A DNA stretch of 64,000 nt from Quercus robur (Eukaryota; Streptophyta; Magnoliopsida; Fagales; Fagaceae). Shown piece by piece: positions 48,301-59,752 of this stretch. The stretch spans positions 17,364,857 through 17,428,856 of the forward strand of contig NC_065545.1 of the NCBI RefSeq assembly GCF_932294415.1. The letters run 5' to 3'. How positions within the stretch are numbered: position 1 is the stretch's first letter; every line of letters starts with the position of its first letter. The notes below the pieces were generated by a model that worked only from the letters and a program-made list of their open reading frames with translations, had not been told where the DNA came from and ran no database searches. A program made the translations under genes and the position numbers.

Positions 48301-51157
48301 CAAACCCAATTAATGACTCAAAATCTCTCCACTCAACTTGACATGCAGTCATAAATGTACGTGACCACAAATAGATGAAGACCAAACATATGGCCCAAGC
48401 TCATTTAATTTGGTCCCCTCACAATAACTTCTGTCCAAGCATTTTTTGTCCAACAATAAACCACCCCATTAATCATTAGAACTCAAGTTATTCTATCTCC
48501 CAAGGTAATTTTGATACTTAACAAGCCATCATCCTTACTCCCTCCTTAACATGCAGGACAAATTCATGAGAGCTATTTGGACACTAATACTACTACTAAA
48601 ATGTCTACTTAAACCCATATTAAAAAATAAAAAGAGAGAGAACAAGTTAACACTTGAATGAACACACTTGAGCATAAATAAGAACTATTTTCATCTCTGT
48701 TTTATTCATACAGGTTCTTGTACAAGTATCCACACACTTCACAAATATGCACATATATGGCTCAATGGCTATCTCCCTGCGTTTATAATTTTGGGTTGCC
48801 ATGTCCATCATATGTCAAAAACATTTGGTTCTGTATCTTCAATCATCGGACATGGCTTGGCTTTTCTACCCTAAAACAAATCAGTGCATGGCAGCAATCC
48901 TGCCTAAAACAAATCACATGGTTGGAAACCAAAATTGTGACAGGTGAGACCCCTCTATTAGCAACATGAAGTCAGCATTTTCCACTCCAAAGAAACCATT
49001 TATGTTCTCTGTGTAGCAGTAACAAATTAGCAATATATCATATTCCCTAAAACGTTTAGCCTTTGTCCTTGCATCATTGCTAGGCCATCATCCACAACAA
49101 ACTAAGGATGAGAATGGATATTGCAATTTCAAGTCTATAGAACAGTTCTTGCACAGACTTATAATAGATAGAGCAAGAACATCTTTCTTTTTTTGGGGTT
49201 CCCCTTCAAACATACAAGTTGTAGGTAATGCCTATATAGCTACTGACGAAATGGATCAACCAACTGAAACTGGTATAACTTGTCAAAGATGTAGATTATG
49301 CAGCAAAGTTCCAAAAAGAGAATAAGAACAAGATACAATAAATTTGGGGAAAAAATGTCCCTTCAAGCATGACCTAATTTAACACATAGACAGGAAAATT
49401 TATAACCATACCTGACAGAGAAGGCAACTAATTGCTTAGCGCCTTGAAAGCTTTTCAAGTGCCCATTAACACGAACATACATTCCGTCTCTGTTCCACCA
49501 TACATCATAGAAAATCATCAAAAATTCTAGGCAGTATGGTACCTTATTTTAACAACCATAATCAAACTGAAAACTAATTAATAAAAATAAGAACTTACAG
49601 TATTTCCTCCATTTCAATTGTGTCAAAATTCTCGTTCATCCTATTAAAGAATTAAACATAGATTAAGACATGTTTTCTACAAGGTAGAGTGAGTTTAGAA
49701 TTAAGAATAGTACCAACTAAGTTACTAAGAAATAAAAGATATAATAATATGAGCAACTCTTGGTTTCCATTTCAAAGTTCTCCAGTGTCTAGAGGCAAAA
49801 ATTTAATCAGCGTAATGTCTAAGAAGCCAAGAAAACAAACATTAAAGGTTATAACTAATTAACATAATAACATTTCATGTATTCACATTCAAAATGCATG
49901 GATTACCATCTTCTACATTTCATTCGTCCTGTTCCATCATCTAGAATGAAAGCAACATCAGTATTCCTTCCAACTTTCTCAAACACCATCCCAACCACAG
50001 TAACCTGAACCAACAAGATATTAAGAAATACCCATCAAAAAAGAAGACCTGTACAACAAGGGCTCAAATTGAATTGGAACTCTGTCCACCATAATTATTG
50101 TGAAGAAACATTAATAATATTTAGCCTTCAGCAATTAATTTGTAAAAGAGCAGAGAAGCATTGATAAGAAAGATATGTAAAGATTAAAATCAAACTGGCT
50201 TGCAAAAGTTCCTCAAAGCTTTTATATGCTTGCTATTAACTACCACTTGTCCTAAAAGATGAACCTCTTAGAAAATGCCGAATTTAATCATTTAACTAAT
50301 ACTCCACACATTTCAAGAGCTTTGTAGCTCAATGGCATAGTTTGGTCTCCTTTGTGAATTATCAAAAAACGCTCCCTCTCACATGTGGGCCCAAACTCCC
50401 TATATAATAATTTGGGCTCAACATATGAAGCTTTTAACATTTTTAAATGAGAGTTAGACTATTAGAGTCGAGACAAGGTTAGAACTCGTGACAACTTCCG
50501 CTGATACCATGATAAATAACTAGTTGTTCAAAAAAAGCCTAAACTATTAGGATCTTATGAATTTGATAAAAAGCCTTAACCCACTAATTAGCTAGGTGCC
50601 CCCCACAACAAATGAAAGCAATGAAAAATCATGGGTTGAAATTAGAAAGTGATAAAAGAGCAAGAGATGAATAGTACATTGGCGACATCCACACCGTTGA
50701 TCACAAAATTTGATTTTTCATCACCAGACTGAGAAGCTTCGCTTATTTGCTTCACAGTTACTGGAACCAAACCCTGAGTTTCGCGACTCTGCAACCAGAA
50801 AACAAACCCCCAAAGAATATTAAAAGAAAAACAGGCTGAGATGGAGCAAAACATAAACCCCTGTTTGGCCGCCAAGAAAACAAAACATGTTGTAGAATTT
50901 GAGTTATTGTTATTCTTCGATCTGTTTCAATTTGGTAATAAATAATCAAAGAGTAAAATAGATCCTTTCATTTTCTTCCATTTTCTATTCTATTATACAA
51001 TTTTCCTACATTTTCTGGGGAGCCAAACGGAAAATTAAGAAAGAGTGCTTACTTTTGCCGGAGAGGGAGTGGAATCGGTGGGCTGAGTTTGCTGAGTAAA
51101 CGAGAACCCACCGCCGGCGAAGGCAGAGGTTGCATCAAACTGGCTGCTTGAGAACAT
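44554..51157 (-). CDS. RPA2A: Replication protein A 32-kDa subunit (RPA2)
   Basis: The middle subunit of the heterotrimeric single-strand DNA-binding protein RPA, nuclear, acting in replication, repair and recombination. Ten exons with consistent phases: 51053-51157, 50678-50788, 49907-50004, 49599-49640, 49412-49489, 45900-45975, 45358-45459, 45157-45236, 44749-44817, 44554-44638; 281 aa, the family length. The N-terminus MFSSSQFDATSAFAGGG is Gly/Ser/Thr-rich with several SP/TP sites, as in the phosphorylated tail of RPA2. The OB fold follows (VTVVGMVFEKVGRNTDVAFI, LDDGTGRMKCRRWMNENFD, then DGMYVRVNGHLKSFQGAKQL). A polar linker leads to the C-terminal winged helix (RDELSRQLKFPVEKI, then SLEEEGLIYSTIDEFHYKST). 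Intron 5 is 3.4 kb and holds two transposons; intron 7 starts with a (TA)n tract 17 bases past the donor. The leader lies at about 51,158-51,230. Confidence 0.95.
45307..45341. repeat. (TA)n microsatellite in RPA2 intron 7
   Basis: About 17 TA units, beginning 17 bases inside the intron after the exon 7 donor. Length changes here would alter the distance from donor to branch point only slightly, so an effect on splicing is unproven. Confidence 0.92.
47194..47394. mobile_element. 201-bp PIF/Harbinger-like MITE, copy 1
   Basis: Inside RPA2 intron 5. Flanked by TTA (47,191-47,193 and 47,395-47,397), with ends GGTTGCGTTTAGCATTGG and, inverted, GAGCCCGTTTGGGAACATC. The interior has CTATTTAGCTTATTTTTTCT, TATTATTCATGGGTCTCA and TTATCTACAGTACTTTCA. 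All of these recur in the copy at 60,317-60,517, which has exactly the same length. Confidence 0.88.
47398..48215. mobile_element. PIF/Harbinger-like element abutting the 201-bp MITE
   Basis: An 818-bp element with ends AGGTCCGTTTGATTGGAGGG and, inverted, GGGTATGTTTGTTTGGAGAG, flanked by TTA at 47,395-47,397 and 48,216-48,218. Its left TTA is the same three bases that close the neighbouring MITE. The interior is purine-rich (GAAAGAAAAAGAAAA) with an imperfect direct repeat of about 110 bp at about 47,725-47,955 (both copies carry ACTATGGAAGAAAGT/ACTATAGAAGAAAGT and TAGTAACAGAGA). No transposase is encoded. Confidence 0.82.
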
Positions 51158-51395
51158 TTTTCAAACCCTAGAAAGAGAGAGACAGAGAAGCAAAGCAAAG
51201 CAAAAATGTGAAAAAGTTCAAATGAATTTGTGGGAGTTTTAATACCCTAGGGTTTTGCCCGCCAATATTATTTCCTTTTCCCGCCAAGTTTTATATTTTG
51301 GAAAAATGAAAATTACAACCCATCAGATTTTGTCACTTGTGATTTTGGTCACTTGTAAAGTGTGTGATGGCAAAAGCCAAATTTCAAGTCTTTAA

Positions 51396-51832
51396 GTGCA
51401 TGTTTGGTAGATTGTAACAGATACTGTAACATAATAGATATTCTTATAATATAACTATTCCTTATTTCTTATCAAAAGTACTTAATATATATTCCTTCAC
51501 CTTATGTAATAATTTATTAAAAAAATTTCCTAAAAAGCCATTAGTTGCTACATCTTCAAAAGGAAAGAAAATAAATTTTCCTTATTGTTAATTATTAGTT
51601 CTATTTTGAACACCCTAAAATACACTTATTTTAGGAAATTTGACTTAAAAATGATTTAATTACACCTTCTTTTTATACTCTACTAAATTGTGCATGCATA
51701 TTCAGGACTTTATTCCTAAATGGTCACCAAACTAATGAATAGTAATACTTATTACATTCCAACTTAATATATTCCTTATAATACTTATTCTTATTTCCAT
51801 GTAATAATCATTATAGTGTACCAAACATGCCC
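51396..51832. mobile_element. PIF/Harbinger-like MITE, 437 bp
   Basis: Just upstream of RPA2. TAA flanks both sides (51,393-51,395 and 51,833-51,835). The ends are GTGCATGTTTGGTAGATTGT and, inverted, GGGCATGTTTGGTACACTAT. The interior is AT-rich with TACTTATTACATTCC-type repeats and no coding sequence. It lies within about 250 bp of the likely RPA2 transcription start, so it forms part of the promoter region. Confidence 0.85.
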
Positions 51833-52199
51833 TAAAAATGAATTTAACACATATATACACTTATATTAAGTTAAAATAAAATTTCTATCTTATATCCCAA
51901 AAAAAAAAAAAATTTTGTCATTTTGGTTCTTTTTTAGTTTTATTGTTATCATTTTAATCCAATAATTTCGCATTTATTGTCACCATTCATCCTACAATCT
52001 ATTAAAAACCTATTAAAATTTCCTTTAAAAAAAAATTCAAATTACACATATTTTTTTTTTTTCATTTTAATCCTATAAATTTATATATATTTTTTGGTAA
52101 CTGTTAGTCCTTCTTAAGGATAACTTTTTTAATGGAATAGATTTGGGTTATTTAAGAATGTGGTTGTTTGAAAATATAATATAGGTTGTTTCTTTGAGT

Positions 52200-52339
52200 A
52201 ATGCTATAATCACAATTTTTGTCACAACTTGTTCACGTGGCAAGTTATGATTGGTGGAATAAAAATTGTGGGACCACAATTCCACCACTCACAACTTACC
52301 GCATGAACAAGTTATGACAAAAATTATGGTTTTAGCATT
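52200..52339. mobile_element. Fold-back MITE of about 140 bp
   Basis: Almost the whole unit is an inverted repeat. The left arm AATGCTATAATCACAATTTT... pairs with the right arm AATGCTAAAACCATAATTTT... (read in reverse) for about 58 bases each, leaving a short centre. Transcription would give a long hairpin, a possible small-RNA source. The target duplication is too short to define. Confidence 0.78.
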
Positions 52340-52408
52340 TATATGTTTCTTTTGTGCTCTGTACTCAAAAGTTATTTTATTTTTCTGTTGAGAATCTTGG
52401 GATAGAAC

Positions 52409-53513
52409 GTGTAATAGCATTGGGGGTGTAAAACCTCCTAGTTGCTAATTTACCCACCAACAAGCCAAAAGTCAGCTCCATCCGGGTATGTATTTCTACA
52501 AAAATTTACAACCTGTGAATAGTGGATTCTTAAATATAGAACCCACCGTAGCTTTGGATGTAAAACAATAAATATTATTTTATTCTCACACCCTTTCTCT
52601 AACTAAATAAAAAATAATTTCTTTTTCCTCTCAATCTCTATCTCATCTCTTTCTCTCTCTACAACCACTGTTTTCACCCTTTCTCCCTCTCTCAGACCTT
52701 GATCTCTCTCAAACAAGTGTAGATCGCGGTGGCTGATATGGTTTGAGTGGTTAGATGGTGAGGTTTGGGTCCGTGGATCGATGGTGATTAGATCGATAGT
52801 GGCTAGGGCTTTGGTTTCTCTTGGCTGGAATTGGTTTAGGTAAGGCTTGTGTTTCTCTGGGTTTGGATAAGGCTTGAATCGATGGTCGTGGTGGTGTGGA
52901 GGTCGTGGTTTATGGGTTGTGGGTTTTGGTGGTTCATGCAATGGTGGGTTTTGGTGCATGGTGTGGTGGATTGTGGTGGTGAGATGGTTTGGTGTGGTGG
53001 AGAGTTGCGGCGGTTGTACCATAGTGAGTTGCTATTCTTTTTTCTTTTTCTTTTTTTAATCTGATTTCTGGTATGGGTATTATGTGATGATGGTGGTTGT
53101 GATTGTTTTTGTGGTTGTGGTTGTGGTAGTGGTGATTAATTTCTGGTGGGGTGGTGCTGGCAGCAGCTGCTGGTATGGATATTATGTATATGGTTGATAT
53201 ATGGGTATTATGTGGAGGTGGCTAGTTTTGATCGTAGGTGTGTGGTGTTTGGTTATTTTTGTGGTTGCGGTGTGGTGATTGGTTTTATTTGTGGTTGTGG
53301 GTGAAGAGAAAAAGAGATTGAGAAGAAAGAGAGAGAGAAAGAGAAGTAGTTTATATTATTTTATTAGGTAGTTTATATATTAATTTATTGGGTTGTATAT
53401 AAAAATAGAACCTGAGATATTGTGTGAGTTGTAAAATAAGATGAAAAATAGATAAAGTAGGTTTTAAGGGGGTAAAATATAACTTTTTTTTTGCATCCCG
53501 GATGCTAATGCAC
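52409..53513. mobile_element. Large PIF/Harbinger-like MITE, about 1.1 kb
   Basis: The left end GTGTAATAGCATTGGGGGTG matches the inverted right end GTGCATTAGCATCCGGGATG, each followed by an A-rich or ACCTCC stretch. TAA follows the right end; the left flank is AAC, so the duplication has decayed or the end is one or two bases off. The core at 52,620-53,340 is G/T-rich (GGTGGTTG-type repeats) with opposed CT-rich and GA-rich borders. The open frames in it are low-complexity and not protein-like. Confidence 0.7.
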
Positions 53514-53787
53514 TAAATGTTAATGGACATCTGCTCATGTATTATGATAGAACTTGTAATTCTGGTACTCACTATCTTTTCTCCAAAAAAAAAAAAACAC
53601 TTGTAATTTTGGTACACTGCCAAAAAAGTTAAAAAGTATGATTTTTCTTCACTGAGTTTTTTTTTTTTTTTTTTTTCTTAGAAAAAGAGCTTCGGGATGG
53701 CCCGAACTAGCCTAGCAAATAGCAGATACTTTAAAAATAAAAAACAAGCCCCCCAACTAACAATACACTGGGTTAGAATAAACCAAC

Positions 53788-56700
53788 TATAGATACCGTA
53801 TTTTGTCACCCTCAATTTTTGTACCAGACTCCTAGAAATCCAAAAATATTAATTTTTCACCAGGGGACCATGGAAACATCTGAATTGACATGGGCATCAG
53901 AGCTCTCAAAGTACATTTTTAGGTCAAAATGACCAAAATGCCCCTAGTCAACCAAAGGTTGACCAAAAGTCAAAGTTGGTCAAAATCACTTCCAAACCAC
54001 TTTTTCATGTTTTTACATCAAACCCGAGCTATTCGGAGAATTTTGTCACACTTAACCAAGTTTGACCCGAAGTTGACTCCTAAGAGCCCCAAAAACCCTA
54101 ATTTTGATTCAATCGTTAGAATAAGTTGAAACTAGCACCATTGAGAGGATTATTGAATTTCCTTTCCAACAACTATTCATGGGTTGAAATCAAAGTTAAA
54201 ACAGTTGAGATATCTTGAAAACTGTGTTGGGGGCATTAGCTTACTTCCCAAGGACATAACTTTTGATCTAACAATTGGAATTTCATTTTTTCAGTATTTT
54301 GGAAACTAGACATTCATACCTTTCTAGGGACACCAAGATCAACTCAATCAGAGTTTGGGAAGGCATTCAAATATGCGTTCGAAGTTGAATCAGGGAAAAG
54401 GACAAGATTACTGACGTTAGCAACCAGCCCGGCACACCCTGAGCCCTCATTTGGGAGAAGGGAGTGGAATGGAATGAAAATGAATGAAAAAAATAATTTT
54501 AAAATATCCTTCCCTTCCCTTATTTGAGAATTTTAATGGAGGAAATGGGAAGTCCATTCCTTTGTTTAAGAGTTTAAGTGGGAGGAAATGAAATGGGTAG
54601 GAGGGAACACTCATTCCTCTCTATTCCCTTAAAACCTCCAATTTTCATTCCCCTCAAAATTGAGAGGAATTAAATTAAATTTAATGAATTTTTTACTAAA
54701 ACTTTCAAAATACCCCTTATATTCAACTCTTAATTTTAAAATAGGGGTCTAATAGTAATATTAGTATAAAATGATTCCATTCCTTCTCGTCTATGTAACT
54801 CCCAAACAAGGCTATTCACATTCCATTCATTTTCATCCATTTCCATTTCTTTATTTTAAAATATCCAAACATGGTTACTTAATTCCATTCTATTCCTTTA
54901 TTTTCCATTCATTTCCCTTGCTTAAATATGTTCGACCTCATTCTATTCCCTTATGATAATTCTATTCCATTCCATTCCATTCCCCTATGAACTCCCAAAC
55001 GAAGTATAAAGGACCGCTGTAAGTTAAAGGGTCAGATTTTCACTATAAATGCCCCCTGGCCCCCTTCAGAACCATAAATAAATAAATAAATAAAATTTGG
55101 GCATTTTTTAAGATTTTCTAGGCAGATTCTCTCTCTCTCTCTCTCTCTCAAAAAACACACACAAAAACTTTTGATTTCTTGCTTTTCTCTAACAATCAAA
55201 AGGTAGTGTTCTTGCTCTCATCTTCCTCTCCTTGGTCTTGGTACCTTGGATTTGACGTTTAGATGTGTAAATGTAGCTTTTTAGTTACTATTTACACCCA
55301 TTTAATTTTATAGCTCGTTTATCTTGCTTTATAACATGTTTTATAGCTTTTCTTATTATATCTCTTGCTTTATCTTGTTTCTAGATGTTTTATGGTTTTC
55401 CTAGCATGTCTACTTGTTTTCTAACATATTTTATTGCTTTGATGTTGTTGGTCTAGCCTTCTTGGGTTAGGATATGCCTAAATTTCTTGCTTGTGCTTAG
55501 ATCTACATGTTTGTGTGCTTAAAGCTTTGTTTGGACGTTGTACCTAGCGCTTTATAGCTTCATATCTCTTGCTTTTGCCTTTTTCTTGTGTTTGGCTTTT
55601 GAGTAGGGTGTAGATCTAGATCTTATGGTTTAAACCTACATCCACACACCCAGTTTTCAATAAAAGGTTTGGATTAGTTCCTTTGTGCATGTCTATCCTT
55701 TGGTTGCCCTTGTCCATGCTTTTTGCCTTAGATCCATGCTTGTTTTCTTAGATCTAGGCTCTTTTCCATGTTCTTGTTTGTTTTCCCTTTGTGGGTTTGT
55801 TGCTTATTGGTCTTTGGGGCTACTTATTTGTTTGGCTGCATATGTCCCCTTTGGTGGCTTGCTTGGATGCAACCATGTGTGAGGACACATCTTCATGATG
55901 TTTGGCTTGTTTGCCGCCTGCCTTTTCCCTCATTTGTCTAGCCATGCATATTAGGGTTTCTCATGTTAGCCCCTCTGTATGCCTTATAACATGTTTACCC
56001 TTCCCCTTTGTGTGATAACATGCTTTGCTTCCTTCGTGCTCACTTTGATTGCTTTGTGCCATCTCATTTGGCTTTCTATGCTTGTTTGCATCTTTGTTTA
56101 TATGTTCATGCATGTGTCTTTGTGTGCTTGTTTGTGTCATCAAGCCTGGTTCTTACTTACCTTTTTGTGCGGGTTCACTCCCGTCTTTTGTACACGAGAT
56201 CCCAAGTCCCTTTTAGGAACTTTGTTTGATGACACGTGTTTCATCCGTACTCCAATATAATATAACTATAGACCTCAATCCAAACCCACATTTGTCCTTT
56301 TAGGACACCCTTTTTTGCTTGATAACATGCTTGTTTGGCCCTTTGTGTGCTTTTTTTTTTTTTTTTTTTTTTGTCTTTTCTTTGGCTTGTCTGTTGGTTT
56401 TGTGTTTCTTTTGTTGTTGTATGTACACACTTGGAGCGATGGCACAACTTCCAAGACGCAAGCTAAAAAGGGCAAATGCAAGCAAGAAGACACAACACGC
56501 AAGCCCAAAAAGGGCGATGGTCAATAGATAGGAGGCTTAGCCTCCTCAAGTGGTTTTCTCTCTCTCCCTTTTAGCCTTTTCTTTAGAACCATGTATTAGG
56601 GTTCCCTTCCTTGTATCTAGCTTTAGGCAGCATTCTTAGGGTATGGCAAAGTTTGATTTACTTTTCCTTTACCTTGTTAAGCTATACCCTTTGGATGTAG

Positions 56701-57878
56701 GCATTTATCCTTTATCTTTCCTGTACCTTGCTTGGGCCATGTTCCTTAGGTATGGCAATGTCTAATTTATTTTTCATGTACCTTGCTGGGACATATACTT
56801 GGGACGTTGGCAATGTCTGGTTTATTTTCCTGCCCTGTATACTTGCATTGTGCATGATGTATGTTTGTATATATCTACTTGCTCATGGGTGGTTGTGCAC
56901 TTTGTATGATGGACTCCCATGGTTAGGAGAGTGACCCTCTTATGATTGTGTGTGCTCTTGACCTTATGGTGTGGGTATGCATTCAAGGAGTTTACTGTCG
57001 GTGCATATTCATGCCATATTGTGCGCTTGATCATCGCGATATGATTGTCTCGATCCATGTCAACTAAGTGACTTTGGTTTTCCCATGTATGCGACACGCA
57101 TTAACGTATTTGTTGCTTTGGTGTATGTGACACGCATTAATGTGTTTGTTACTTCGGTGAGCTTCGGCTCACCCTAGTATGCACATGCTAACGCATGCCA
57201 TATACATAGGTACGAACCCTGCTGGTGTGCCATAGTGTATCAAACACAAAACTCTGCCAGATTTTTGCTATGAAACGGGGCACCTTTGTTTGCCATATTC
57301 TCATAGCGAAAGCTTGGTGAGAATAGTGTTCTGTGTGCTATGACACACCAGAGGCAAAATGCTGTTGAATTTTTGTCATGAAAATTTGGCAACAATTCCA
57401 AAATGCGCTAGCGAAGCATTGATCAAGGCCATATCCCTTCCGAAATCAAACCTCAAAGTCCAATTCATATAAAGCCCTGAGAGCTAATGCCAATAGCTTG
57501 TTTTAATTGCCAATGTTTGAAAATTAAGATTCTACCAAAACAAAGGACTGTCTCTGGATAGGCATTACGGGGTGCCTAACACCTTCCTCGCACGTAACTA
57601 GACTTCCGAACTAAATAATCAATATTTTTTTACCTATCTGTGTTAGATTAAGGAAAAAATGACATTTTTCTTAGCCTAGGATTGGTAATAAAATCAATTG
57701 GAGTCAGGTGACCAATCACACCTTAGAAAAAACCCAATGATTCGTAGCGACTTCACTTCACCTCTGTTGAATTAATAAGCTTTTAAAAATTTAAAGCCGA
57801 CCCATCCCATTATATTTAGCACCTGCATTGCCGCGATGGGTGGTCGATCGCACGGTCGACCGCCGCGAGGCATCAACA
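53788..57878. mobile_element. Long LTR of an Ogre/Tat-type Ty3/gypsy element (solo or truncated)
   Basis: A fossil of about 4.1 kb. Near its right end is GGGGTGCCTAACACCTTCCT followed by CGCACGTAAC and, further on, a GCGACTTCACTTC segment and a GC-rich CGACCGCCGCGAGGC terminus. This series is characteristic of the long LTRs of Ogre/Tat elements. The left end TATAGATACCGTATTTTGTC is the matching start. Similar 5-bp repeats (CCAAC, CCAGC) lie outside. No gag-pol follows on either side, so it is a solo LTR or remnant. A 560-bp TIR element is inserted in its left part, so it is older than that insertion. Confidence 0.65.
54445..55004. mobile_element. TIR element nested in the Ogre-like LTR
   Basis: The ends CCTCATTTGGGAGAAGGGAG and, inverted, CTTCGTTTGGGAGTTCATAG face each other. 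Inside each end are runs of GGAATGGAATG on the left and its complement on the right. It is about 560 bp with no coding capacity. No clear target duplication was found, so the superfamily is unassigned, though the TTTGGGAG end resembles PIF-type MITEs. Confidence 0.6.
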
Positions 57879-57989
57879 CCAGCCAAACGTTCACTGCATG
57901 GAGCTAATGAAGTGTAGTGCAATCAAGGTTTTAGGCAAACCACACCTCATGGTGCAGTGATAAATATGATCCCAAATCACATCGAATCA

Positions 57990-58505
57990 CAGCATGTACA
58001 TGGGTTAGGTTAGAGGATTTTTTCAACCCCACCTAAACTTATTAGGTTGAAAAATTCTCAATCTATCTCATGTGTAAAAACCCAACCCAACCCATATGGA
58101 TTGGGTTGAGTTGAGTTGGGTTTGTGGGCTCTATGTACATATTTTATATCTCGTGAGAAGTTGAAATTTCATCCATTATTTAAACAATTTTTTTAATAAG
58201 TTATTATGATTTTTGTAATATATTTAAGTTATATTCTAAATTCATCAAATTAATTATTAAAATATCAAAATCAATCAAACTACAAAAATTAAATAAGAAT
58301 AATAAAATAAAATTACATATATGGTGGGTTGGGTTAGGCTGGGTTAGATGTGTTAAGAAAACTATCAACTCAAACTTGACCCGACCCAAAACTTAAAATA
58401 AAATTTCAACCCAATCCAACCCACCAACTCATGAAAACTAACCCAAAGTGTCAAGTTGGGTTGAATAACTTGAGTTGGATTGGTGGGTTTGATACATGCC
58501 CCAGA
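57990..58505. mobile_element. GGGTT-rich inverted-repeat element
   Basis: Both sides carry AACCCAACCC/GGGTTGGGTT blocks in opposed orientation around an AT-rich centre (58,140-58,320). The outer phrases are GCATGTACATGGGTTAGG on the left and, inverted, GGGGCATGTATCAAACCCACC on the right. This resembles non-autonomous DNA elements seen across eudicots. Ends and target duplication are not fixed. Confidence 0.5.
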
Positions 58506-58773
58506 ATATTCCTACCCTAAATGACATCATTTTGTTTAAAATTTTTAATTTGAGGGGCCAAAATAATAACATATTGAAAATTTATAGGATTAATTATAAA
58601 ATTTGAAACCTTTTTATTTGTGAGTAAAACGAGATATATATCTTGAAATTTGAATGACTAAAATGGTAGTAATTTGAAAATTTAGAGGATTGGTTAAAAT
58701 GTATTTTAGCTTTTTTTTTTAATTTAAAAATTTTTTTTTTTTTTATGAGTCTTAATTTTCTTTTCAATGAAAA

Positions 58774-58819
<46 letters not shown>

Positions 58820-59533
58820 TTATATCATTCATTTGGATTGCTAAAATAACTAACGTGTTGGTTGGTTGATTAGTGGATGCCACTTTCTTACCTGCATAAG
58901 TTACACGGTGAGATAAATGCTAAGAACATTTACATCAAAGATGTCAAACTTATAATTTTTCAACACCTGGATGGTAAAGACAAAAACGTTATTTATATGA
59001 GAGAGAGAATAAGGAAGTAATATTTAAATAGAGTGGTAAAATAATAGAGTATTTGATATTAAAATTGAATGTATTATAAAGTAAGGTGATAAAACAAATA
59101 AAATAGCATTTTAAGTTATTAAAAGCTAAATTTTTTAGCACCTTTAATGTGAATACTCTAAACATGTTCTATCAGAGAAGTTGAAAACTTGAAATCGGCT
59201 GTGGAAGTAGCTTAAGCAGAAAATGCCAAGAGATAATTGGATCAATGTGGGAAGGATTTTTTATTTATTTATTTTAAATAGTATAGTTTTTTTTTTTTTT
59301 TTGATGAATTAAATAGTATAGTTTAGGAAAAATTAGATATTGATTGATAAATACAATAGAATTTGATTGATTTTATGCAACGTGGAAAATTGGATGAATT
59401 TAATAGAGTTCAAACTCGAATAATAAAGGTACAATGATTGATGATATTCTGGACGGCCGACTTTCAATAATCACATAATAGTTTGTCAGAAGCATCAGAG
59501 ATTCTCAAAAAAAAAAAAGAAAAAAAGAAAAAG
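58506..59533. other. AT-rich intergenic stretch with (TA)n
   Basis: Contains a (TA)n at about 58,776-58,809 and T runs at 58,711-58,744 and 59,287-59,302. No gene is recognised. Confidence 0.5.
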
Positions 59534-59752
59534 AAGCATCAGACATAATAGTTTGCCAGGATTGCTAAAAATTATGAAAAATAAATAGGAAGAGGATGGT
59601 CCATTTTTATTTTCTTTTTTTTGGTAGAATAGGACGGTCCATAAGCATCAGACATAATAGTTTGTCAGGATTGCTAAAAATTATGAAAAAATAAATAGGA
59701 AGAGGATGGTCCATTTTTATTTTTTATTTTTGGGTAGAATAGGATGGTCCAT
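59534..59752. repeat. 109-bp tandem duplication
   Basis: Two head-to-tail copies, 59,534-59,642 and 59,643-59,752, both starting AAGCATCAGACATAATAG and ending GGATGGTCCAT or GGACGGTCCAT. They differ at only a few bases and in the T-run length, so the duplication is recent. A partial third unit (ATAATAGTTTGTCAGAAGCATCAGAG) lies just before at about 59,475-59,500. Confidence 0.92.

Noticed and set aside
52620-53060. Open frames up to 139 codons (Pro/His-rich on minus, Gly/Val/Trp-rich on plus)
   Set aside because: They lie in the G/T-rich core of a MITE, are low-complexity on both strands, and have no domain or start context.
55685-57100. Numerous Cys/Leu-rich open frames of 60-93 codons
   Set aside because: They arise from the T/G-biased interior of the Ogre-like LTR, overlap on both strands and show no family resemblance.
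57200-57370. CRISPR-like or tandem gene repeats (AAACACAAAACTCTGCCAG and related phrases)
   Set aside because: Only two imperfect phrases in mixed orientation. Part of the LTR and not a regular array.
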